A stretch of DNA of 22,849 nucleotides from an uncultured Selenomonadales bacterium (GTDB taxonomy: Bacteria; Bacillota; Negativicutes; Selenomonadales; Selenomonadaceae). Of the stretch, positions 1 to 8,284 are shown piece after piece. The translations under genes and the position numbers were made by a program. Position 1 is the stretch's first letter, and each line of letters begins with the position of its first letter. The notes beneath the pieces were generated by a model. It did not search any database and had not been told where the DNA came from. It saw nothing but the letters and a program-made list of their open reading frames with translations. The stretch is taken from NCBI GenBank assembly GCA_937915885.1, contig CALGGP010000345.1:1-22849 (forward strand), written 5' to 3'.

Positions 1-32
1 CACCCACCCTTGAAAAAATTTTTTTCAAAATA

Positions 33-133
33 AAGGGCGCTGCCCTTCGATCGTTCGGGATCCTCGCTAACTGTCGCCCCGCGCGAGTGTTGGGCGCCGT
101 CATCGATGGGCGGGCGCGTTGGCAGCGTCCCTT
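33..133. repeat. Short intergenic inverted-repeat element (copy 1)
   Basis: This GC-rich stretch has complementary ends: AAGGGCGCTGCC on the left and GGCAGCGTCCCTT on the right. Inside it is a GGGCGCCGTCATCG block that resembles the units of the larger elements at 7695-8135 and 17479-17685. The left end, GCTGCCCTTCGATC, also resembles the left interior of the 17479 copy. I read it as a short, degenerate member of the same dispersed family. No target-site duplication is evident and nothing in it looks coding. Confidence 0.5.
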
Positions 134-183
134 AAATCGTCGCCCCGCGCGGATGGGATCAAATTTTAAATGAGAGGCTCATT

Positions 184-1155
184 ATGGATTGGACTGATAT
201 AATCGGGCACGCCGACATCACGCGTCGCCTTCGAGCGAACATCGCCGGCGGCTCCTTTCCTCACGCCGTGATATTTTCCGGCGCGCGCGGCATCGGTAAA
301 TTTTCTGTCGCCGAATTGACGGCGGCATCGTTGCTGTGCAATTCTCCGACGGAGGCTCCCTGCGGTCGATGCGCCTCCTGTCGAGCGATCCGCGCGGGCA
401 ATCACCCCGATCTTTTTCGGATCGCGCCCGATACGTCGTCGAAAAACCCGACAATCAAGATCGCCCAAATTCGAGAGATGTTGAGCGGGATCGCGCTCGA
501 GCCGATGATCTCCGATCTCCGCGTGATACTCATCGACGACGCGCATACGATGAACAATATCTCGCAAAACTCGATCCTCAAAACGATCGAAGAGCCCGTC
601 GGACGGTCGGCGTTTATCCTCGTGACTGATCGGCGCTCGGATTTATTGATCACGCTCCGCTCGAGATGCATCACGCTCAACTTCGATCGATTGACGGTCG
701 AGGAAGTTGCGCGCGGGCTGAAGGCGCGTGGGCTCGACGAATCGATCGCGGCGCTTGCCGACGGCAGTCTCGGGCGCGCGATCAAATTGTCGGAGGAAGG
801 CGGCTTGGAAATGCGTCGCAACGTGCTCGACGTGCTGAACCGCCTCGAGCGAATGACGGTCGAAGACGTATTTGTGCTGACGGAGGAACTGTCGAAAAAT
901 CCGCGCGGAACCGTATCGGATTGGTTGACGTGCCTCGAAAAATTTTTGCGCGACGCGCTGTTATCGGACGTGGGCGCGCGACTGTATAATGAGGACGTGC
1001 GGGCGGAATTATCGGAGCGGCGACGGACATTGGGCGAGCGCCGAATATTTGAGATGTTCGATCGGGCATTGGAGGCGCAACGGCGGTCGGCGACGAACGC
1101 GGATTTGCGGCTGATTTGCGACGCGCTGATGTTGCGAATGATAAGGAGTGTTTGA
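184..1155 (+). CDS. holB: DNA polymerase III subunit delta'
   Basis: Delta' is the rigid stator subunit of the clamp loader that places the beta sliding clamp on primed DNA. The 323-aa protein is of normal length. A P-loop-like GARGIGKF lies at residues 33-40, and zinc-module cysteines at 52, 60, 63 and 66 (CGRCASC). A Walker-B-like VILIDDAH is at 114-121, the ILKTIEEP helix at 131-138 and the SRC motif at 160-162. The P-loop keeps GK but has Phe where Ser/Thr normally binds Mg-ATP, and Walker B reads DDAH. This fits a delta' that does not hydrolyse ATP, rather than DnaX. The ATG lies 6 nt after GAGAGG. The stop codon abuts the ricT start, the usual Firmicute pairing. The tmk gene that often precedes holB is not seen; a repeat element lies upstream instead. 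Confidence 0.93.
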   Translation: MDWTDIIGHADITRRLRANIAGGSFPHAVIFSGARGIGKFSVAELTAASLLCNSPTEAPCGRCASCRAIRAGNHPDLFRIAPDTSSKNPTIKIAQIREMLSGIALEPMISDLRVILIDDAHTMNNISQNSILKTIEEPVGRSAFILVTDRRSDLLITLRSRCITLNFDRLTVEEVARGLKARGLDESIAALADGSLGRAIKLSEEGGLEMRRNVLDVLNRLERMTVEDVFVLTEELSKNPRGTVSDWLTCLEKFLRDALLSDVGARLYNEDVRAELSERRRTLGERRIFEMFDRALEAQRRSATNADLRLICDALMLRMIRSV

Positions 1156-2208
1156 ATGCAGACGGCAATCGGAGTGCGATTCAAAAAGGCGGGGAAGATA
1201 GAATATTATCGCCCGGGCGTGGCGAGCGTGCAGAAGGGCGATTGGGTGATAGCGGAGACGATGCGCGGGCTCGAGTGCGGAGAGATCGTTGTCGGACCGA
1301 GCGAAATCGTATCGAAGGAAATACAATTGCGTTGCATCAGACGTCGGGCAACGCCGAACGATCTGATCAAACATGCGGACAATCGCAAGCGCGAGAAGGA
1401 AGCGTTTACGGTCTGCAAGCAAAAGATAGCGGAGCGGAACCTGCCGATGAAACTGATCGGCGTGGAGTTCACCTTCGACGTCAACAAAATTATATTTTCA
1501 TTCACGTCTGAAGGGCGCGTCGACTTTCGAGATTTGGTACGGGATTTGGCGTATGTGTTCAAGACGCGGATCGAATTGCGGCAGGTGGGAGTGCGAGACG
1601 AGACAAAATTGATGGGCGGGATCGGCAATTGCGGACGCCCGCTGTGCTGTGCAAGTTTCTTGGGAGATTTCGTGGCGGTGTCGATCCGAATGGCGAAGGA
1701 GCAAAATCTTTCGCTCAATCCTGCAAAAATTTCGGGGTGTTGCGGGCGGCTGATGTGTTGTCTGCAGTACGAGGACGAAAATTATCACGGGAAATGCGAT
1801 TTTTGCCGACGCGATACGACGATCAATAATTTGAATGCGGAGGACGATCAAACGGCGGCGGAGAAGCTCGAGGAGTTGGAGATCGAGGAGGAGAAGCTCG
1901 ACGGCGTTGACGCCAATGCTCCGAAGATTGAGACCAAGCCGATCGAAAGAAGAAGCGGCGATGGTCGACGGAATTTCGGCGGACGAAGTTTCGATCGCGG
2001 CGATCGTGGTGAGCGCGGGGATCGACGCGGATCGCGTAATCCGCGCCCGAGCGTCCGAACAATACCGTCGAAGCCGCAACCGACGGAGCCGCCGCCGATC
2101 GATCAAAACAAAAAACCGCCGCAAAAAAATAAGCCGCGTCCGAAAAAATCTGCGTATCAGCGCGACAAAAACTTTCACTCCCGCCGTCCGAACGTCGACG
2201 ACGCATAA
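1156..2208 (+). CDS. ricT: RicT/YaaT family protein (PSP1 domain)
   Basis: This 350-aa protein has the PSP1 C-terminal domain of RicT (YaaT). In Bacillus, RicT joins RicA and RicF in an Fe-S-bearing complex that stimulates RNase Y-dependent mRNA maturation; that role is taken from the family. Visible hallmarks are the cysteine clusters NCGRPLCC (C159, C164, C165) and GCCGRLMCC (C195, C196, C201, C202), followed by a CxxC pair at 214-217. From about residue 225 the protein becomes acidic and then a low-complexity tail rich in Arg, Gly, Pro and Lys. Such a tail is absent from the compact Bacillus form and could bind RNA (inference). The ATG follows the holB stop codon with no gap and is preceded by AAGGAG inside holB, so the two genes are likely translationally coupled. 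Confidence 0.9.
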   Translation: MQTAIGVRFKKAGKIEYYRPGVASVQKGDWVIAETMRGLECGEIVVGPSEIVSKEIQLRCIRRRATPNDLIKHADNRKREKEAFTVCKQKIAERNLPMKLIGVEFTFDVNKIIFSFTSEGRVDFRDLVRDLAYVFKTRIELRQVGVRDETKLMGGIGNCGRPLCCASFLGDFVAVSIRMAKEQNLSLNPAKISGCCGRLMCCLQYEDENYHGKCDFCRRDTTINNLNAEDDQTAAEKLEELEIEEEKLDGVDANAPKIETKPIERRSGDGRRNFGGRSFDRGDRGERGDRRGSRNPRPSVRTIPSKPQPTEPPPIDQNKKPPQKNKPRPKKSAYQRDKNFHSRRPNVDDA

Positions 2209-2214
2209 AAATAA

Positions 2215-2250
2215 CGGGCGCCTCCTTCCGAAGGTGCCCGCCTTTTTTTA
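2215..2250. terminator. Bidirectional intrinsic terminator between ricT and the small RTX gene
   Basis: A 9-bp stem (CGGGCGCCT with AGGTGCCCG, one G-U pair) spans 2215-2240 and is followed by a run of seven T. On the minus strand the same stem is followed by TTATTTTTATG. It therefore can end both ricT (stop 7 nt away) and the convergent gene whose stop is at 2264. Confidence 0.85.
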
Positions 2251-2263
2251 TTTCAATTATATA

Positions 2264-3538
2264 TTATTCCTGACGTCCGCCCTGATAGTTGAGCGTGTTG
2301 GCGGTGCGATCCAATTTCCATTGCGACCCGTCTTTGATTTGAAAGACGACGTCGGCGCCGGACTTGACATCGAGCGAACCGCCGTCCGCAAAGTTCAGTT
2401 TGATGTGCTCGGAGTCGTACTCAAGCGGCTTGCCTTCGCTGAAGTCAAACTCCTCGAGACCGATGTTGAGCAGGTTGACGACCTCATTGTCTTTCGCGCC
2501 GTCAATAATGTCGGTGCCGTCGCCGTCGAGATAGAAGTACTGCGACATGCCGACGCCCGCATAGAGAGTGTCGTCGCCGCCGTTGCCGCCCCAGAGGCTG
2601 TTCGTCCCGCGACCCGCTTGGATCACGTTATCCTCGTAGAAGCCGCCGACGAGCGTTGCGCCCTCGTAGAAGCCGCTCGCGTCGAGCACTTTGATATCTT
2701 CGTAGGTGCCGAACTCTTCAAAGCCGTCGAAGCCGCCGAGATTCATCCAAATATTGACGTCGCCGACGAGATCGCCGACCTCAACGCTTGCGTTATCGCT
2801 GAGACCGATGTAGTGATTGACGAAGCGCTGATACTCGAGCTCGTTGCCGATCGCCGCCACGTCACCGTTGATCTGCAGAATTTTATCGGCGCCGTCAACA
2901 ATCGTCAACTGATCGCTGCTGTCGTAAGAAACGCGGAGGTTGTCGCCGACAACGCGGAACTCGACAGGATTGCCGGTCTCTGCGGTATCAATCATGAGAA
3001 CGTCCGCGACCGCCGCATTGTTTTCGGTGCGCTCTTGGAAACCGTAGATGGTATCTTTGCCGTCGCCGACGCCGAAAACGAACGTCGCCGCGCCGAATTT
3101 GTCATTGCCGCCGTCGCTGATGAGCACGTCGCGCCCCGCAGCGCCGTAGAGAGTGCTGTTACCAAGACCGGCGTAGAGAGTCTCAGCCGCCGACGAGCCG
3201 GTAGCAACGAAATCGCCTTCGCCGCCGCGCACCGCCACGACGCTGTCAAACGCGGTGCCGCCCGCCGCAACGACATCAGCCACGCTGACGTCCGAATCGC
3301 GACCGAGCTCGACGGTGAGATTGCGAGACGATCCCGAGAAGTCGACCGCCGCGCCCTTGCCGGTGCCGATGTAGGCATCAGCCCAGTACTCGTCGTCGTC
3401 GGTGACGGGCACGGTGGAGTTGGCGGCGATGTAGGTCGTGCGCACGACCGTCGTCGAGGAATCGTCATTGACGATCTCGTAAGTTGTAGTATAGAATCCA
3501 TCGCCCTCCAGCGCCGCAAGTTTCTGCATGTTCTCCAT
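2264..3538 (-). CDS. Small RTX-like calcium-binding repeat protein
   Basis: This 424-aa acidic protein is apparently free of cysteine. It is built of two copies of the module that also fills the giant proteins elsewhere in the window. Each copy contains a TLYGG/SLWGG-type turn, a GVGDGKDTIYGF or DGDGTDIIDG calcium-loop-like segment and a following beta-rich stretch. Function is unknown; a secreted or surface structural role is inferred from the repeats. I chose the ATG at 3538 (11 nt after GGAAGGGG) over a TTG nine codons upstream, which has no better site. No Sec signal is visible. It also lacks the EDYWF tail of the larger relatives, though DDDEYW occurs near its own N-terminus. It lies 46 bp downstream of rpoC with no terminator between, so it may be co-transcribed with rpoC. 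Confidence 0.72.
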   Translation of the reverse strand: MENMQKLAALEGDGFYTTTYEIVNDDSSTTVVRTTYIAANSTVPVTDDDEYWADAYIGTGKGAAVDFSGSSRNLTVELGRDSDVSVADVVAAGGTAFDSVVAVRGGEGDFVATGSSAAETLYAGLGNSTLYGAAGRDVLISDGGNDKFGAATFVFGVGDGKDTIYGFQERTENNAAVADVLMIDTAETGNPVEFRVVGDNLRVSYDSSDQLTIVDGADKILQINGDVAAIGNELEYQRFVNHYIGLSDNASVEVGDLVGDVNIWMNLGGFDGFEEFGTYEDIKVLDASGFYEGATLVGGFYEDNVIQAGRGTNSLWGGNGGDDTLYAGVGMSQYFYLDGDGTDIIDGAKDNEVVNLLNIGLEEFDFSEGKPLEYDSEHIKLNFADGGSLDVKSGADVVFQIKDGSQWKLDRTANTLNYQGGRQE

Positions 3539-3584
3539 ACCTGTTTCTACCCCTTCCGGTATCAATTTATTTGAAATGGTTTTA

Positions 3585-6500
3585 TCAGAACTCGTCCTCG
3601 ATGTAATCGGGATCGATTGTCTTATCTATGACTTCCAAATCGCGGTACCTCGGCATGCCCGTCCCTGCGGGGATCAGCTTGCCGATGATGACGTTTTCTT
3701 TCAACCCGATCAGCGGATCGACTTTACCTTTGATCGCCGCGTCCGTCAACACGCGCGTCGTCTCTTGGAACGATGCCGCGCTCAGGAATGAATCCGTCGC
3801 CAGCGACGCCTTTGTGATCCCGAGCAGGATCGGCTTTGCAACCGCCGGTTCGCCGCCCTCTTCGATCACTTTCGTATTCGCCGCCTCGAACGCGTTGATG
3901 TCGATGTACTCGCCCGGCAGAAAATCTGTCGCGCCGGACTCTTCGATCTTCACCTTATGCAACATCTGTCGTACCATCACTTCGATGTGCTTGTCGTTGA
4001 TCTCGACGCCCTGCGACTTATAAACTTTCTGCACCTCATAGACGAGATATCGTTGCGTCTCCTTCAGCCCGCACACCCGCAAGATGTCGTGTGGATTGAT
4101 CGCGCCTTCGGTGAGCTTGTCGCCGAGCTTGACGGTGTCGCCCTCCGCGACCGCGATCCGCGCGCCGTACGGCACCAGATACTCCCGCGCTTGACCTTCC
4201 TCCGGCGCAATGAATATCTGATTCATTCCGTTTTTGCCCTTGTCGTCAAGATGAATGACGCCTTCGATCTCCGCAATCAGCGCGTTGTGCTTGGGCTTGC
4301 GCGCCTCGAAAAGTTCTTCAACGCGCGGTAAACCTTGAGTGATGTCCTCGCCCGCGACGCCGCCCGTGTGGAACGTCCGCATCGTCAACTGCGTGCCGGG
4401 CTCGCCGATCGATTGAGCCGCGATTATGCCGACCGCTTCACCGACTTCGACCTCCGATTGATTTGCCAGATCGCGCCCGTAGCACTTGATACACACTCCG
4501 AATTGCGATTTGCACGTCAACACGCTTCGGATCGAAACTTTGTCTCTGACCTTTGCGATCTTCGACGCCAGCTCCGCATCGACGGGATCATTGAGCGACG
4601 CAATCTTTTCGCCGGTGTTCGGATCAATTATATCCTCCGCGAGCACGCGCCCAACAATCCGATCCTCGAGCGACTCGATCACGCCCGAGCCCTCCTTGAT
4701 CGCCTCGACCTCGATCCCGCGCACGTTGTTGTTTCTAACGTAGACTTCGCGGGCGTCGCTTTCGAGCAACATCTCAACCTTTTCTTCGGTGAGAATGTCG
4801 CCGGCGTCAAGAATGTAATCGCCCTCCGAGTTGACCACATCGCGCGTTATCTCCTTGCCGAGCATCTCATGGAAGATCGCCGCGCGGAGTTTTTGCCGTT
4901 CGTCCTCATCAGTCGTACCGAGTTTGATCATCTCCTTTATCATGACATGCCCCGCGCCGGTTTGCGAATGGAGCGAAGTGCCGCGAATCATGAGACTTGA
5001 GATTGCGCGTTCGCCGATTTTCGTCAGCGACTCCTCGTTGAGGATCGAATCGCGTTTGACGAGCAGTTCACCCGTTTCGGGATCAACAATATCGGCGGCG
5101 AGCACCCGTCCGACGAGCATGTCATTGAGAATCTCGAGAGCGTCAAGGGTATCTTCCGCCAACTTCGCGCGGGCGAGCAACAGGTTGATCACCGACACAT
5201 CGCAATCGTCCTCTCGAACGATCACGTCTTGCGCGACGTCGACGAGGCGGCGGGTGAGATAACCCGAGTCCGCCGTCCGAAGTGCCGTATCCGCCAATCC
5301 CTTGCGCGCGCCGTGCGAGCTGATGAAGTAGTCGGAGACCGACAGTCCCTCACGGAAATTTGCAGTGATCGGCAGGTCGATGATTTTGCCGGACGGATCG
5401 GCCATCAATCCGCGCATGCCGGCGAGCTGGCGCATCTGCTGTTTATTACCGCGCGCGCCGGAGTCCGCCATCATGAAGATCGGATTGAACGGATCCATAT
5501 TCGCCATCATCGCGTCGGCAACGTCTTCGGTTGCGGCGTTCCAAAGGTCGACGACTTTTTTATAGCGCTCCTGTTCGGTGATGAGACCGCGCGTATATTG
5601 CCGCTCGACCTTATTGACTTTCTCCTTTGTCGTCTCGATGATGTTCTTCTTCTGCGGAGGCACGATAACATCGGAAATGGCGACAGTCATGCCCGCAATA
5701 CAGGCGTAATGATACCCCATATTCTTAACATTGTCAATAACTTCGGCGGTTACGGTGGCGCCGAAACGGTTGAAGCAGGCGGCGACCAGCTTGCCGAGCT
5801 CCTTCTTATTCATGAGGATGCCGAGGCTCCATTCGCCGTTTGCGTCCTTTCGATAATAGCGGAGTTCGGACGGAAGAATCTCGTTGAAAATCATTCGACC
5901 GACGGAAGTATTGACGAGGACGTAGCCGTTATTTTTTTTGGCGTCCTCACGAGTGGTGTCGCCGGCGATTTTGGGAAGTTCGTCGGCGTGGACGCGCACT
6001 TTGATCGGTGTTTGAAGTTCGAGTTCGCCCTGTTTGTAAGCGAAGATCGCCTCCGCAATGCCGGTGACGATTTTGCCCTTGCCGCGACCTTCGGGCTTGA
6101 GGATCGTCAAATAATAAGTGCCGAGCACCATGTCTTGCGTCGGGACGATGATGGGTTTGCCGTCCTTCGGCGCGAGAATGTGATTGGCGGCGAGCATCAG
6201 CACGCGCGCTTCGGCTTGCGCTTCGGAGCTTAACGGCAGATGGATTGCCATTTGATCTCCGTCGAAGTCGGCGTTATAAGCCGTGCACGCCAACGGGTGG
6301 AGTTTCAATGCGCGCCCTTCCGTCAAGACCGGCTCGAATGCTTGAATGCCCAAGCGATGGAGCGTCGGCGCGCGGTTGAGCAGCACGGGGTGTTCTTTGA
6401 TGACTTCCTCGAGCACGTCCCACACTTCGGTTTGCCCGCGCTCGACTTGTTTTTTGGCGAGTTTTATGTTTTGAGCGATCTTATCGGACACGAGTTTTTT

Positions 6501-7613
6501 CATGACGAACGGCTTGAAAAGTTCCAATGCCATTTCTTTTGGCAGACCGCATTGATGCAATTTGAGTTCGGGTCCGACGACGATAACGGAGCGCCCCGAG
6601 TAGTCGACGCGTTTGCCGAGCAGATTTTGACGGAAGCGCCCTTGCTTGCCTTTCAACATGTCGGATAACGATTTCAACGCGCGATTGCCGGGACCGGTGA
6701 CGGGGCGTCCGCGTCGACCGTTGTCGATCAGCGCATCGACCGCCTCTTGGAGCATGCGTTTTTCATTGCGGACAATGATATCGGGCGCGCCGAGATCGAG
6801 CAGTCGTTTCAATCGATTATTACGGTTGATCACTCGACGATAAAGATCGTTGAGATCGCTCGTCGCGAAACGTCCGCCGTCGAGCTGAACCATCGGACGC
6901 AACTCGGGCGGGATCACGGGGATCACGTTGAGGATCATCCACGCGGGATTGTTGCCGGATTTTCTGAACGCCTCGACGACTTCCAAGCGGCGGATCGCTC
7001 GAATTTTTTTCTGACCCGTCGTGTTGTGCAGCTCCGCGCGGAGTTCCTGACTCATTTTATCGAGATCAAGTTCCTGCAGCAGACGCTGAATCGCCTCTGC
7101 TCCCATTTCCGCGCGGAACGTATTGCCGTACTGTTCTCGAGCCGCGCGATATTCATTTTCCATCAGCAGTTGCTTTTTGTTGAGTCCGCTCTTGCCGGGG
7201 TCGGTGACGATGTAAGAGGCGAAGTACAAAACTTTTTCCAAAATGCGCGGCGACAGATCGAGTATCAAGCCCATGCGCGACGGGATGCCCTTGAAATACC
7301 AGATGTGCGATACGGGCGCGGCGAGCTCGATATGCCCCATGCGTTCGCGACGAACCTTGGCTCGAGTGACTTCGACGCCGCAACGTTCGCAGATTTTGCC
7401 CTTGAATCGAATGCGTTTGTACTTGCCGCAGTGGCACTCCCAATCGCGCGTCGGACCGAAAATGCGTTCGCAAAACAGACCGTCGCGCTCGGGCTTGAGC
7501 GTGCGATAATTGATGGTCTCGGGCTTTTTGACTTCGCCGTGCGACCACGCGCGAATCTGATCCGGCGACGCCAGCCCGATCCTCATCGAATCAAAAACAT
7601 TGACATCCAACAT
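3585..7613 (-). CDS. rpoC: DNA-directed RNA polymerase subunit beta'
   Basis: This is the complete 1342-aa catalytic beta' subunit. The N-terminal zinc ribbon uses C60, C62, C75 and C78. The active-site NADFDGDQM has its three Mg-binding aspartates at 449, 451 and 453. The second zinc site is formed by C804 with C1034, C1041 and C1044, and the trigger-loop segment MRTFHTGG starts at 1078. Two GRVLAxDI(V/I)DPxTGE segments, about residues 825-1015, look like internally repeated beta-barrel modules. The length falls between Bacillus (about 1200) and E. coli (about 1400) and is normal for diderm Firmicutes. The start has GGAGTG 10 nt upstream. I find no convincing promoter in the 80 bp before it. 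rpoB is not upstream: its place is taken by a repeat element and the divergent feo operon. Confidence 0.97.
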   Translation of the reverse strand: MLDVNVFDSMRIGLASPDQIRAWSHGEVKKPETINYRTLKPERDGLFCERIFGPTRDWECHCGKYKRIRFKGKICERCGVEVTRAKVRRERMGHIELAAPVSHIWYFKGIPSRMGLILDLSPRILEKVLYFASYIVTDPGKSGLNKKQLLMENEYRAAREQYGNTFRAEMGAEAIQRLLQELDLDKMSQELRAELHNTTGQKKIRAIRRLEVVEAFRKSGNNPAWMILNVIPVIPPELRPMVQLDGGRFATSDLNDLYRRVINRNNRLKRLLDLGAPDIIVRNEKRMLQEAVDALIDNGRRGRPVTGPGNRALKSLSDMLKGKQGRFRQNLLGKRVDYSGRSVIVVGPELKLHQCGLPKEMALELFKPFVMKKLVSDKIAQNIKLAKKQVERGQTEVWDVLEEVIKEHPVLLNRAPTLHRLGIQAFEPVLTEGRALKLHPLACTAYNADFDGDQMAIHLPLSSEAQAEARVLMLAANHILAPKDGKPIIVPTQDMVLGTYYLTILKPEGRGKGKIVTGIAEAIFAYKQGELELQTPIKVRVHADELPKIAGDTTREDAKKNNGYVLVNTSVGRMIFNEILPSELRYYRKDANGEWSLGILMNKKELGKLVAACFNRFGATVTAEVIDNVKNMGYHYACIAGMTVAISDVIVPPQKKNIIETTKEKVNKVERQYTRGLITEQERYKKVVDLWNAATEDVADAMMANMDPFNPIFMMADSGARGNKQQMRQLAGMRGLMADPSGKIIDLPITANFREGLSVSDYFISSHGARKGLADTALRTADSGYLTRRLVDVAQDVIVREDDCDVSVINLLLARAKLAEDTLDALEILNDMLVGRVLAADIVDPETGELLVKRDSILNEESLTKIGERAISSLMIRGTSLHSQTGAGHVMIKEMIKLGTTDEDERQKLRAAIFHEMLGKEITRDVVNSEGDYILDAGDILTEEKVEMLLESDAREVYVRNNNVRGIEVEAIKEGSGVIESLEDRIVGRVLAEDIIDPNTGEKIASLNDPVDAELASKIAKVRDKVSIRSVLTCKSQFGVCIKCYGRDLANQSEVEVGEAVGIIAAQSIGEPGTQLTMRTFHTGGVAGEDITQGLPRVEELFEARKPKHNALIAEIEGVIHLDDKGKNGMNQIFIAPEEGQAREYLVPYGARIAVAEGDTVKLGDKLTEGAINPHDILRVCGLKETQRYLVYEVQKVYKSQGVEINDKHIEVMVRQMLHKVKIEESGATDFLPGEYIDINAFEAANTKVIEEGGEPAVAKPILLGITKASLATDSFLSAASFQETTRVLTDAAIKGKVDPLIGLKENVIIGKLIPAGTGMPRYRDLEVIDKTIDPDYIEDEF

Positions 7614-7694
7614 TTAATGCAATCACTCCGTTCAAAGCTCCGTCACGAAAAATTTATTTCTCCCGCCCCAATTTTTTTCGGGGTGACGATGATG

Positions 7695-8135
7695 GGGCGC
7701 CGCCGACGCCCCCACCCCCGAACGGCAGCGCCCAACCGAGGAAGGCATGCCCACCCCGCGTCGGCGGCGCTCTGCCTTTTGCCGTCGCTCGAGTCCTGCG
7801 GGGCGTTATGGGCAGTCGCCCTTAAGCGCGCCTCTTTTTGAGCCCGCCCGTCGGTGGACAGCGCTTTGCGAGTGAGCGCCGTCGTCGCGAAGTGAGAGCC
7901 GCCCACTAAGTTGTGCGCCTTTCGAGCGAGAGTCGGGCGCTGCCGTCGCGAGGGTGGAAGCCGCCTGCTCATTGCGCGTCTTTTGAGCGGTAGTCGGGCG
8001 CCGTCGTCGCGGGAGTGGGAACCGCCGCTAAGTTGCGCGTCTTTCGAGCGGGAGTCGGGCGCCGCCATCGCGGGGGTGGGTACCTCTGTCCTCATTTGGG
8101 CGCCGCATTCGGGGGTGGGCGCGACGGCGGCGTCC
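7695..8135. repeat. Intergenic repeat element with terminal inverted repeats (copy 2)
   Basis: The first 28 nt (7695-7722) and the last 28 nt (8108-8135) are reverse complements at 25 of 28 positions. The symmetry continues more weakly to about 55 nt. The interior carries tandem 61-bp units. The right-hand 99 bp (8057-8155, slightly beyond the inverted end) align without gaps to 17607-17705 at about 84 of 99 positions. There is no transposase and no obvious target duplication. It could be a MITE-like non-autonomous element or a large structured repeat of the REP/BIME kind. Confidence 0.7.
7871..8097. repeat. Tandem repeat of about 61 bp, nearly four units
   Basis: Units begin at 7871, 7931, 7992 and 8053 (periods 60, 61, 61). 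Each carries AGTcGGGCGCCGyCrTCGCG followed by a GTGGGaACC-like block, and most end in a block like GCGCGTCTTTCGAGCG. The first unit is the most diverged and the last runs into the right inverted end of the surrounding element. There are no unique spacers, so it is not a CRISPR array. Confidence 0.75.
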
Positions 8136-8218
8136 TTTTATCCGTCACTCCGAGCCTCGACAACGAAGTTGCCAAGGGCAGTTGGCGGGATAAAATTCCG
8201 CGCGGACGTCTTTTTTAT

Positions 8219-8247
8219 TTGACAGTGATTATCTTTGATGCTATTAT
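8219..8247 (+). promoter_or_regulatory. Sigma-A/sigma-70 type promoter of the feo operon
   Basis: A perfect -35 box, TTGACA (8219-8224), is followed after exactly 17 nt by TATTAT (8242-8247). Transcription would start near 8254, about 30 nt before the feoA ATG, with no other gene between. Confidence 0.8.
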
Positions 8248-8255
8248 TTGTTAGC

Positions 8256-8268
8256 AATGAATATCATT
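8256..8268 (+). promoter_or_regulatory. Candidate Fur-type operator
   Basis: AATGAATATCATT is a near-palindrome resembling half-sites of the Fur box (AATGATAATCATT core). It sits just downstream of the predicted transcription start of feoA, where a bound repressor would block transcription. Iron repression of feo by Fur-family regulators is well established; its use here is inferred from this one match. Confidence 0.42.
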
Positions 8269-8284
8269 ACGGGGGCGATGCATC

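Larger units (their letters stand above)
7614..8284. other. Intergenic region between rpoC and feoA
   Basis: This divergent spacer of about 670 bp holds no credible gene. It contains the rpoC ribosome-binding site, a GC-rich repeat element (7695-8135) with inverted ends and internal 61-bp tandem units, a copy of the TCCGCGCGGA palindrome (8197-8206), and the feo promoter and candidate operator (8219-8268). Short open frames cross the repeat on both strands. They follow the repeat units and lack start-site signals. Confidence 0.8.

Noticed and set aside
11..29. A/T palindrome TTGAAAAAATTTTTTTCAA at the left edge, considered as a terminator
   Set aside because: The stem is only A-T with almost no loop, and the upstream gene is outside the window, so it cannot be supported.
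184..1155. holB as dnaX (tau/gamma)
   Set aside because: The length, the Phe in the P-loop, the DDAH motif and the ricT neighbour all point to delta'.
2700..3480. DDDEYW near the N-terminus of the small RTX-like protein as a version of the EDYWF tail
   Set aside because: Only D-(E/D)-Y-W and a following A-x-D-(F/L)-S are shared, and it sits at the wrong end of the protein. The match is too weak to call.
1835..3574. A 579-aa plus-strand open frame overlapping the end of ricT and running antisense to the small RTX-like gene
   Set aside because: It overlaps two well-supported genes, spans a terminator and shows no recognisable domain.
5229..6233. Open frames of more than 300 aa antisense to rpoC (also 6747-7841)
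   Set aside because: They are shadows of the strongly biased rpoC codons, with no start signals and no family resemblance.
7871..8097. Possible CRISPR array or replication iterons
   Set aside because: Units are contiguous with no unique spacers and no cas genes. No rep gene or DnaA-box cluster is near.
7643..8222. Short open frames on both strands in the rpoC-feoA spacer whose translations resemble frames near 17593-17838
   Set aside because: The resemblance follows from the shared nucleotide repeat. Frames exist on both strands, lack ribosome-binding sites and follow the tandem units, so they are more likely spurious.
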